DNA of 64,000 nt, from the NCBI RefSeq assembly GCF_050314255.1, contig NZ_JBNPMZ010000016.1, positions 1 to 64,000 of the forward strand. The letters run 5' to 3'. The notes under the pieces were generated by a model that worked only from the letters and a program-made list of their open reading frames with translations, was not told the DNA's origin and searched no databases. The first letter of the stretch is position 1; each line of letters starts with the position of its first letter. A program made the position numbers and the translations under genes. Shown here piece by piece: positions 43,669 to 51,278 of the stretch. The stretch comes from Claveliimonas sp034178805 (GTDB lineage: Bacteria > Bacillota > Clostridia > Lachnospirales > Lachnospiraceae).

Positions 43669-46600
43669 GACTGCACCTCCTCTCTGCCTGTATCCTGACG
43701 CATTTTTGCAATTGCTTCTTCTCTCGAAAGTTTGGAAATATTCCGGTATCCATATCCAGGAATATGCTGATCAAATCCACAGATATGACGATATCCGCAG
43801 TAATCACACCCTGTTTTATTTCCCATACGGTATGGCATTACTGACACATCGCCCTCCAGGATCTGACGATGGAGCTGTTCCACTTTCTCCCCGGCATAAG
43901 CTGACATCGTCTCGAACTCCTCCGATCTCACCGCTTTCGAAGTCTTCGCAAGTCCTCCGCCCTTTTTTAGCTTAACCGGAATCGCCAGAGATTCTCCGGC
44001 ATTGTCCCCGGCCATACTCCGATCCAGATGCCGAAGTGATTCCTGATCCAGATTCACGATTCCATCCGGTCGAAGCTCTTTCAATATCATCTTCTCCCTC
44101 TGACCTTCATCTTTCGTTTTCTCCACAAAGGGATCTCTGATTCTGTAATAAAACACCCCTGCCGGGATAACGTCTTTCTGTGGATACCACTGCTGTGCCG
44201 CATTCACTGCAGCGTTCATATATACCATCAACTGCAGCTGCAGCCCATGATAAAGCGCAGAGATATCAAACTCTTTCATACCCGTCTTATAATCCAGCAC
44301 CTTCACATAGACCTGGTCTCCATCCACACAGGTATCCACCCGGTCAATCTTACCACTTCCAAATCGAAGCTCATATGCCGATGGCTTAAAATCGCCTCTT
44401 TCTAGCTGATTCGTAAGCGCCCATACCGTACGTTCCATCACACGTTTCATGCGAGTAATCATGTGTTCATTCCGAAAAGAACTGTAAAGAACGGAATTAC
44501 CATAATCTGCAATTGCCAGTTCCAGACTCTCTGATACATACTTTTTTTGCTCCTCCTCGCTGATTTCCGTCCAGCCCCGACCCTCTTTTTCCAGTTTACG
44601 GGAATAATATTCTATAGCCTTATGAAATACATTTCCCATATCTACCGCCTGAAATTCAAATTCCTGACGTTCCTTAAGTGCCAGCCCATACGTCAGAAAA
44701 TGAGCAAATGCACAGGCTGAAAACCGCTCCATTCTGGTGATACTGTTTTCAAAATGCTCCCCGTAAAGCTGTCTCGCCGCAGCCTCACTGATCTCATCCA
44801 CCGGTCTGTGATAAAATCCTGCGTCCAGAATGGCTGCAATTCTTCCTGCCCAATCCGGGTTTCGCTGATACCAGCTGTAGAGTTCCATCCATGCACTTCC
44901 CGATTTTTCACTTCTCATCCTCAGCCCTTCGATCAGATCCGCCACAGCTGTATTTTCCGAAATTTCCTTTTCCCGCAGCGTCTTCTGACTCTCATCCACC
45001 ACCGACAGATTCGGAAAAATTCTTCGGATCTCCTGAACGAGATAGGACGGTCTCAGGCTCTTTCCTCCGGAAGACACACGACTATAATAAATATGGAGCT
45101 TTCGGGTAGGTTTCGTCAGATTCAGATAAAGATAAAACTTCTGCACATAAGCCTGTTCTTTTCCTCCCGGGGTAAGAGAAATCTTCTCTTTCTGAAATTT
45201 CTCCCTGTCCCGCTCTCCCAGAAGTCCGGTTCGCATCAATGCTCCCGGAAGGTATACATCATTCGCCCCCAGGAAAAGAAGGGCTTTAATATCCCGAAGT
45301 CTTGTCCTCTGCATATCTCCGACAACCACCTGGTCCATACCCGGCGGGATTACACCTACTTTAGCCTCATTCAATCCGGCATCCAGCATATCACAGTATT
45401 CCTTCAGACTCACCTGTTCCTCTCCCAGAAGTTCTACAAATTTATCAAACAATCCCATTACGATTCCATATATCTGCGCATACTCTTTGGCAAGCGCCAG
45501 CTCCCCTCTCTCAAGAAATGCATCCTCCTGCACCTTCAACGTCTGCTGCATCCCTTCCGCCACCAGAAAATCATAGAGAGCCTCCGTAATGTCCCGCACC
45601 GTCTTCCTCCGCTGGCGAAGCACAAACACCAGACCATCCAGTTTCTCAACCAATTGTCTTCTGAGATGATTCACACTATCCAAATCCTCTTCCTTCATCC
45701 CAGGCAGAAGCCTTACCCATTTTTCCTGCCATTTCTTATATCCCCTGATTCCAAGCCCCAGCACATAATTATCCAGAGTATCCAGCTTCTCATGCTCAAA
45801 AGGAAAATATCCGCTTCTCAGGAAACGAAATACACTGTCATAAGTAAATCCCTGCTCCACCATAGCAAGCAGGCTCCTTAAATACTCCACAAAAGAATTC
45901 AAAAGTATACTTCTCTTATGATCCATAAAAATCGGAATTCCATATTGAAGAAAGGCTCGTTCCAGATACTCTCCATATGTATTCATATCCGTGACAATCA
46001 CGCCAATCTCCCGATAACGATAGCCTTCCGTACGAACCAGACGGCGAACTTCACCTGCTGCTGCCATTGCCTCTTCTCCCGGGTTGGTTGCTTCATGGAT
46101 TACTACCGCCTTCTGCTCTTTTATGTATGACTCCCCTGTATAACGAAATAAAGAAGACTCAAGCCATGCCAGAGCAGGTTCTTCCCGGAATCTGAAAAAT
46201 GGTTTTTCCTTCATCCATACAGGTTCTTTTATCTCAACTCCCTCTTTCTTTGCAATAGCTATCAGAGATGAAACTGTCTTCTTACTCATCCCAAAGAGCT
46301 GGTACGGATGCTGATATACATAAGGATTCTCTCTCTCATCAATAGTCACCGTAATCCTTACATCAAGACACAGTTTCATAAGCTTTGCAAGCAGACGGTT
46401 CTGTACCGGTGTAAATCCGGTAAATCCGTCCAGAACGATACAACTTCTCTTCAACAGTTCAGATTCCTCTGCCACTTCGCAGAGCACATCCAGCACCTCT
46501 TCCTTTGTAATAAATTTATCCTTCAGATATTCCTGAAATCCTTTCTGTAAAACCAGAATATCCTGTAGCTTATAATACAAATAAGACTCTTCTCCTGCCT

Positions 46601-47033
46601 GCTTCATTACACGTTCTATTTCATCCGATCCGATATCATACTGGGTAAACTCAGAGAGGACGGATTTCACCTCACTGATGTATCCCAGCTTTTTCATATT
46701 TCCCCTCAGAACCTTAAGATTGGATTCACAGGTTCCCGCAATTCGTCGAAGAATCAGATTTTTGCCCTCATCATCCAGAACAGGTGTATTACCCTTTCCT
46801 GTTTCCTCAAAAATACGGTACGCCAAACGCCCGAAACTGAGCACATCTATATTCATAATCCCCTTTTTTTCATGCATCAAAACAAGGTCCTTCTGTGTCT
46901 GCATCGTAAACTGCTCAGGCACCAGGACCATGTAATTTAATCCGGGATTTCTCCCGGATTCCTCAATAACTGTTTTATAAAGATGATGGGATTTTCCGGA
47001 ACCGGATCCACCCAGAATAAATTGTAACGCCAT
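43665..47033 (-). CDS. addB: ATP-dependent helicase/nuclease subunit B
   Basis: AddB is the partner of AddA, with a Walker A (GGSGSGKSHH) and an inactivated helicase fold that recognises Chi, plus the second nuclease domain. At 1122 aa it has the family iron-sulfur cysteines: one in SACAFAHFL and three in CDYCGYRHIC at the C-terminus (CxxC-x5-C). The nuclease motif is KVLDYKTGMKEFD. A GGGGGA site precedes the ATG. It is the first gene of addBA and lies 12 nt after hflX. Confidence 0.96.
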   Translation of the reverse strand: MALQFILGGSGSGKSHHLYKTVIEESGRNPGLNYMVLVPEQFTMQTQKDLVLMHEKKGIMNIDVLSFGRLAYRIFEETGKGNTPVLDDEGKNLILRRIAGTCESNLKVLRGNMKKLGYISEVKSVLSEFTQYDIGSDEIERVMKQAGEESYLYYKLQDILVLQKGFQEYLKDKFITKEEVLDVLCEVAEESELLKRSCIVLDGFTGFTPVQNRLLAKLMKLCLDVRITVTIDERENPYVYQHPYQLFGMSKKTVSSLIAIAKKEGVEIKEPVWMKEKPFFRFREEPALAWLESSLFRYTGESYIKEQKAVVIHEATNPGEEAMAAAGEVRRLVRTEGYRYREIGVIVTDMNTYGEYLERAFLQYGIPIFMDHKRSILLNSFVEYLRSLLAMVEQGFTYDSVFRFLRSGYFPFEHEKLDTLDNYVLGLGIRGYKKWQEKWVRLLPGMKEEDLDSVNHLRRQLVEKLDGLVFVLRQRRKTVRDITEALYDFLVAEGMQQTLKVQEDAFLERGELALAKEYAQIYGIVMGLFDKFVELLGEEQVSLKEYCDMLDAGLNEAKVGVIPPGMDQVVVGDMQRTRLRDIKALLFLGANDVYLPGALMRTGLLGERDREKFQKEKISLTPGGKEQAYVQKFYLYLNLTKPTRKLHIYYSRVSSGGKSLRPSYLVQEIRRIFPNLSVVDESQKTLREKEISENTAVADLIEGLRMRSEKSGSAWMELYSWYQRNPDWAGRIAAILDAGFYHRPVDEISEAAARQLYGEHFENSITRMERFSACAFAHFLTYGLALKERQEFEFQAVDMGNVFHKAIEYYSRKLEKEGRGWTEISEEEQKKYVSESLELAIADYGNSVLYSSFRNEHMITRMKRVMERTVWALTNQLERGDFKPSAYELRFGSGKIDRVDTCVDGDQVYVKVLDYKTGMKEFDISALYHGLQLQLMVYMNAAVNAAQQWYPQKDVIPAGVFYYRIRDPFVEKTKDEGQREKMILKELRPDGIVNLDQESLRHLDRSMAGDNAGESLAIPVKLKKGGGLAKTSKAVRSEEFETMSAYAGEKVEQLHRQILEGDVSVMPYRMGNKTGCDYCGYRHICGFDQHIPGYGYRNISKLSREEAIAKMRQDTGREEVQS

Positions 47034-47045
47034 ATACCGTCCCCC

Positions 47046-48287
47046 TCACATAATGCTTTCATAAATTCTGGCAGGTACATAAGCTTTTACCGCAATTCCA
47101 TCTTCCAGATACTCTTCTTCGATCAACTCTCCATATCTTCGGATCAACTGGATCTTTGCCGCATCTTTATACGGATACAGCTTCTCTATGGCAATTTTTT
47201 GTCCACGAAGAACAGATTCAATCTTCTCTAAAAGTGCTGTAACACCCTCTCCGGTTTTTGCCGAGATAAAAACTGTTTCATCCGCTTTAAAATCCCGCAC
47301 AGTCATCCTTTCCGGCATAAGATCACATTTATTAAATGCTGTGATAATCGGCTTATCCTGAACCCCCAGCATGGACAACGTCTCATACACAATGTACATC
47401 TGCTCATCCATCTGTGGATTGGCCACGTCCACTACATGTAGGATGATATCTGCATATTTCGCTTCCTCAAGAGTACTGCGAAAAGCGTCCACCAGATGAT
47501 GCGGAAGTTTCCGGATAAACCCAACCGTATCTGTCAAAAGGATCTCCTGTCCACTCTCCATACGATATCCGCGTGTAGTAGGATCCAGCGTGGCAAACAG
47601 CTTATCCTCTGCCAGAATCCCTGCTCCGGTCAGAAGATTCAAAAGTGTGGATTTTCCTGCATTGGTATATCCCACAATTGCCACCACCGGCATATGATTC
47701 CGGTTTCTCTGTTCACGTGTTACTTCACGATGACTTTTTACTTCCTTAAGATCCCTGTTTAATTTTGCTATCCGGCTCTTAATTAATCGCCGATCCATCT
47801 CCAGCTTCTTCTCACCCGGTCCTCTGGTACCGATTCCGCCTCCCAGTCTGGAAAGCGATGTTCCATATCCGGTCAATCTGGACTGACGATATTTGAGCTG
47901 TGCCAGTTCCACCTGAATCTTTCCCTCACTGGTAGATGCACGGGATGCGAAAATATCCAGAATCAAAAGTGTTCTGTCCATAATTTTTGTGTCAAGTTCA
48001 TCTCTTAAATTACCAAGCTGAGCCGGAGAAAGCTCGTCATCACATATGATTCCCGTAGCCTCCGTTTCCCACAGAAGGTCTTTGATCTCTGTCAGTTTTC
48101 CCTTTCCAACATAGGTTCCCGGATGCATCTGTTCCCGTCTCTGCAGAACTTTTCCGACTGTAACCGCACCTGCAGTCTTCGCCAGTTCCTCCAGCTCCTC
48201 CAGAGATTTCTCAGCATCATCATTATCCTGTGTACTGATACCCACCAGTATCACCCGTTCCATTTCCCGTTCTAATTCTATCATCAA
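47046..48287 (-). CDS. hflX: GTPase HflX
   Basis: A ribosome-associated GTPase that splits stalled 70S particles under stress. The 413-aa protein has the HflX N-terminal domain (ILDIFASRASTSEGKIQVELAQL; YRQSRLTGYG), the GTPase motifs GYTNAGKSTLLN, DTVGFI and NKCD, and a C-terminal extension. AGGAAA precedes the ATG. It follows the TPR lipoprotein by 11 nt and precedes addB, but the functions appear unrelated. Confidence 0.95.
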   Translation of the reverse strand: MMIELEREMERVILVGISTQDNDDAEKSLEELEELAKTAGAVTVGKVLQRREQMHPGTYVGKGKLTEIKDLLWETEATGIICDDELSPAQLGNLRDELDTKIMDRTLLILDIFASRASTSEGKIQVELAQLKYRQSRLTGYGTSLSRLGGGIGTRGPGEKKLEMDRRLIKSRIAKLNRDLKEVKSHREVTREQRNRNHMPVVAIVGYTNAGKSTLLNLLTGAGILAEDKLFATLDPTTRGYRMESGQEILLTDTVGFIRKLPHHLVDAFRSTLEEAKYADIILHVVDVANPQMDEQMYIVYETLSMLGVQDKPIITAFNKCDLMPERMTVRDFKADETVFISAKTGEGVTALLEKIESVLRGQKIAIEKLYPYKDAAKIQLIRRYGELIEEEYLEDGIAVKAYVPARIYESIM

Positions 48288-48298
48288 TATTTCCTGCC

Positions 48299-48826
48299 TT
48301 AGCGTGTCTCTAAAAATTCTGCTTCCTTCGCTGCTCTCTCATCATCCGGATAATCTTTCACGTATTCCTTAAGCTTCGTTCTGGCACTTTCATAATCACC
48401 TGTCTGCTCATAAGCAGCAATCTCATTAAAACGCATCTCCCGCTTCATCTCATCACTGCAATCCTCCGAAGCAATTCCCAGTCGATAATAATTCAACGCA
48501 CTTTTCGCATCTCCCAGCTTCATCTCACAGCTGCCCAGAAAATTATAAAGAGTTGCCGTGGCCTCTGCATCCTGCTCCAATGCGGATTGAAAAGCTGTCA
48601 GGGCGCCTTCATAATCTTCTAATTCCCATCTGGCAATTCCTATTCCTCTGTAAGCATCCGCTTCATTTTTTCCTTTTTCAATTGCCTCCTCAAACTTTCC
48701 GATTGCTTCTTCATACTTTCCTTCTTCCAGCAATTCCACCCCTTCTTCCGAAGGATGAGCACCACAGCCAACCAGTGAAATCGCCAGCATAAGAGCCGCT
48801 GTTATTGTTCCCAGATTCTTTTTCAT
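48299..48826 (-). CDS. TPR-repeat lipoprotein
   Basis: From the ATG at 48826 (GGAGGAATAT upstream) the product is 175 aa with a lipoprotein signal (TAALMLAISLVGC, cleavage before Cys), then about four TPR helices (GVELLEEGKYEEAIGKFEEAIE; AYRGIGIARWELEDYEGALTAFQSALE; LYNFLGSCEMKLGDAKSALNYY; DYESARTKLKEYV). TPR lipoproteins scaffold protein contacts on the outer membrane face; the partner is unknown. It precedes hflX closely. Confidence 0.9.
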   Translation of the reverse strand: MKKNLGTITAALMLAISLVGCGAHPSEEGVELLEEGKYEEAIGKFEEAIEKGKNEADAYRGIGIARWELEDYEGALTAFQSALEQDAEATATLYNFLGSCEMKLGDAKSALNYYRLGIASEDCSDEMKREMRFNEIAAYEQTGDYESARTKLKEYVKDYPDDERAAKEAEFLETR

Positions 48827-48861
48827 ATATTCCTCCATCTATCTACTATGCAGATTGTCTT

Positions 48862-50721
48862 TTACGCCTGATATTTTACCACCCAGGCTGCATTAATTAC
48901 TGAAATTATCATAACCCCCACATCTGCGCACACAGCTTCCCACATACTGATGTAACCAATTCCGGCAAATAGCAAAATCAAAAATTTTATCATCAATGCG
49001 AAAGAAAGATTCTGCCCTACTACCCGGAGAGTTTCCTTCGCAATCTTAATAACATCAATAATTTTAGGAAGATCATCTTCCATCAGCACGACATCTGCAG
49101 CCTCAATAGCCGCTGCGGAACCGAGTGCTCCCATGGCAATTCCCACATCCGCACGTGCGAGAATGGGTGCATCATTCATTCCATCTCCTACGCACACTAC
49201 CTTTTCCATAGCACCCTGCCCCTGAAGGAACTCTTCTACCCGTTCCATCTTATCCTCCGGCATGAGACTGGTATATGCATAATCCATCCGAAGCTTTCTC
49301 GCCACCCGCTTTCCTGCATCTTTACTGTCACCGGTCAGCATAACAAGAACAGCATGATAACGTTCCTTCAGGACATCCATCATTTCCATTGCTCCCTCTT
49401 TTATCTCATCTGCAATCACGATGTAACCGGCATAGCGATCTCCTATTATAATATACAGTACCGTTCCGTCTGTTTTAACTTTCTCAGTCTGTACTCCATA
49501 CTTCTGCGCCATCCGATAGTTACCAATATGTACTCTTTCTCCATCATAGCTGGCACTGATTCCAAGACCGGATTCTTCACGAATCTTTTTCACCCTGCGC
49601 TTATCATAAGTTCCTTTATATGCTGTACGCAACGAATGCGCAATTGGATGATTCGAATAACTCTCAATATGAGCCGCTATTTTTAAAAGTTCGTCCTCAC
49701 TCATACCAACAGCCTTAATCTCTTTTACCCGAAATACACCTTCCGTTAATGTACCTGTTTTATCAAAAATAAACGTATCTGCCTTCGTGAGATCCTCCAG
49801 ATAATTACCGCCTTTTACCAGAATCCCCTGTCTTGCAGCACAGGCGATACCGCCCAGAAAAGCTACTGGCGTAGACATGATAAGTCCGGCCGGACACGCC
49901 GCAATCAAAACGACCAGCCCTCTGTATACCCAGATTTCCCAATCCAGTTGAAAGAAATAAACGGGTACAAAAGCAGTGAGAGCCGCCAGAAGCATTACGA
50001 CCGGAGTATATATCCGGATGAATTTTGCAACAAAATTCTCACTCTCCGACTTATGATTCTGTGCCTCCTCTACCATTTTCATAATTCTGGAAACCGTAGA
50101 ATCCTCATATATTCTCAATACCTTTGCCTCGATCACACCAGTCAGATTAATACTGCCGCTGTAAATAACATCTCCGACTCCCGCTGACCGTGGCATCGCT
50201 TCACCGGTAAGCGCTTTAGTATCCAACGAAGTAGTACCTGCCACGATCTCAGCATCAACCGGAACTCTTTCTCCCGGCTTAATCACAATGATGTTATAAA
50301 GCTTAAGTGCCGACGGAACAACCCGGAATTCTCTTCCCCTTACTTTTCTCGTTGCATATTCCGGTCGAATATTTATAAGATCTGCGATCCTGCGCTTCGT
50401 GCGATCCACCGACAGGGCTTCGACAAAATACCCTGCTTCAAATAAAAGCATAACAAAAACAGCCTCCTGATATCTTCCCACACCAAAGGCGCCCATTGTT
50501 GCCAGTATAATCAGAAAATTCTCATCCAGAATCTTTCTATTTGAAACATTCTCACTAAATTTTCGAAATGCCTCGAATCCAATTACAAGGTAGGTAACAA
50601 AAAACATAATATATTTTACTCTGTCCGTTATCAGCATACGGTTAACAGCATACAATACTACCAGATAAATTAAAATTCCAATACCAAGGACCAAACCCCT
50701 TGTCTTCAACTGTTTTGTCAT
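48862..50721 (-). CDS. P1B-type heavy-metal ATPase with CPA instead of CPC motif
   Basis: A 619-aa P-type ATPase without an N-terminal metal-binding domain. It has the actuator TGEAMPRSAG, the phosphorylation site DKTGTLTEG (Asp320), GDGMNDAP, and a ZntA-like C-terminal helix CADVGVMIISVINAAWVV containing the Asp. In membrane helix 6 the usual Cys-Pro-Cys reads Cys276-Pro-Ala278, so one metal-binding thiol is missing. It lies directly downstream of a SmtB-like repressor and next to a His-rich zinc ATPase, so the transported ion is probably zinc or a related divalent metal, though the changed site leaves that open. Confidence 0.9.
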   Translation of the reverse strand: MTKQLKTRGLVLGIGILIYLVVLYAVNRMLITDRVKYIMFFVTYLVIGFEAFRKFSENVSNRKILDENFLIILATMGAFGVGRYQEAVFVMLLFEAGYFVEALSVDRTKRRIADLINIRPEYATRKVRGREFRVVPSALKLYNIIVIKPGERVPVDAEIVAGTTSLDTKALTGEAMPRSAGVGDVIYSGSINLTGVIEAKVLRIYEDSTVSRIMKMVEEAQNHKSESENFVAKFIRIYTPVVMLLAALTAFVPVYFFQLDWEIWVYRGLVVLIAACPAGLIMSTPVAFLGGIACAARQGILVKGGNYLEDLTKADTFIFDKTGTLTEGVFRVKEIKAVGMSEDELLKIAAHIESYSNHPIAHSLRTAYKGTYDKRRVKKIREESGLGISASYDGERVHIGNYRMAQKYGVQTEKVKTDGTVLYIIIGDRYAGYIVIADEIKEGAMEMMDVLKERYHAVLVMLTGDSKDAGKRVARKLRMDYAYTSLMPEDKMERVEEFLQGQGAMEKVVCVGDGMNDAPILARADVGIAMGALGSAAAIEAADVVLMEDDLPKIIDVIKIAKETLRVVGQNLSFALMIKFLILLFAGIGYISMWEAVCADVGVMIISVINAAWVVKYQA

Positions 50722-50736
50722 GCGTATTCTATTCCT

Positions 50737-51096
50737 CTACTCTGCAATGTGCTCCATTCCCTGACTGATAATCGTCTGGATATGATCATCTGCCAGCGAA
50801 TAATAAACTGTTTTACCTTCTCTTCTGTTTTTCACCAATTTTGCCTGTTTTAAAATCCTGAGCTGATGTGAAATCGCCGACTGCGTCATACCCAGAAGTT
50901 CTGCCAGATCACAGACACATACTTCCGCCTGAAGCAGAACACACAAAATTCGAATTCTTGTGGCATCACCAAAAACCTTATAAAAATCAGCCAATTCCCG
51001 CATGGTATCTTCTCCCGGCATCGTATCCTTTACCTTTTCAATAGCAGTATCATGTGTTGCCACAACATCACAGCATTCCACTTCTAATCTTTCCAT
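50737..51096 (-). CDS. ArsR/SmtB family metal-sensing repressor
   Basis: A 119-aa metalloregulator. The winged helix carries a cysteine pair typical of CadC/CmtR-like proteins (EVCVCDLAELLGMTQSAISHQLRILKQA), and the C-terminal helix DDHIQTIISQGMEHIAE reproduces the alpha-5 zinc site of SmtB exactly in spacing: D-x-H-x10-H-x2-E. Zinc, cadmium or lead is the likely effector. The ATG at 51096 has GAGGAAAG upstream. It precedes one P-type ATPase by 15 nt, and an operator copy lies in front of it and in front of the other ATPase. Confidence 0.94.
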   Translation of the reverse strand: MERLEVECCDVVATHDTAIEKVKDTMPGEDTMRELADFYKVFGDATRIRILCVLLQAEVCVCDLAELLGMTQSAISHQLRILKQAKLVKNRREGKTVYYSLADDHIQTIISQGMEHIAE

Positions 51097-51120
51097 ACCG
51101 ACTTTCCTCTTTCTATCATA

Positions 51121-51137
51121 TATGAACATCTGCTCAT
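51121..51137 (-). promoter_or_regulatory. SmtB/ArsR operator in front of arsR
   Basis: On the minus strand this reads ATGAGCAGATGTTCATA, a close match to the TGAACA-N2-TGTTCA type inverted repeat bound by SmtB/CzrA-like repressors. It is located 25 nt upstream of the regulator start and matches 53687-53703 at 15 of 17 bases. Confidence 0.8.
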
Positions 51138-51186
51138 TTGTTAATTATGCCAAATGCAGCTTTTTATTTCAACAGTTTCAACTAAA

Positions 51187-51259
51187 ATGACACCAAAGTT
51201 AACAGTTTTTTATCATTTCGTAACTTTAGTGTCATAGTTGGGGGCTTTTGCCCCCCAAC
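51187..51259. other. Two adjacent hairpins downstream of the zinc ATPase
   Basis: ATGACACC-AAAGTTA (51187-51201) and its near complement TAACTTTA-GTGTCAT (51221-51235) form a 15-bp stem with one mismatch and a 19-base loop. Directly beside it GTTGGGGGC-TTTT-GCCCCCCAAC (51237-51259) forms a GC-rich stem. The second is the better terminator candidate for zntA on the minus strand, although no T-run follows either. The 51138-51278 gap holds no gene. Confidence 0.65.
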
Positions 51260-51278
51260 ATCTAATAATATCTATATT

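Noticed and set aside
44754..45881. A 375-codon open frame on the plus strand opposite addB
   Set aside because: It lies entirely antisense to a well-supported gene, has no ribosome binding site and its product has the repetitive Ser/His/Leu/Arg composition of an antisense shadow.
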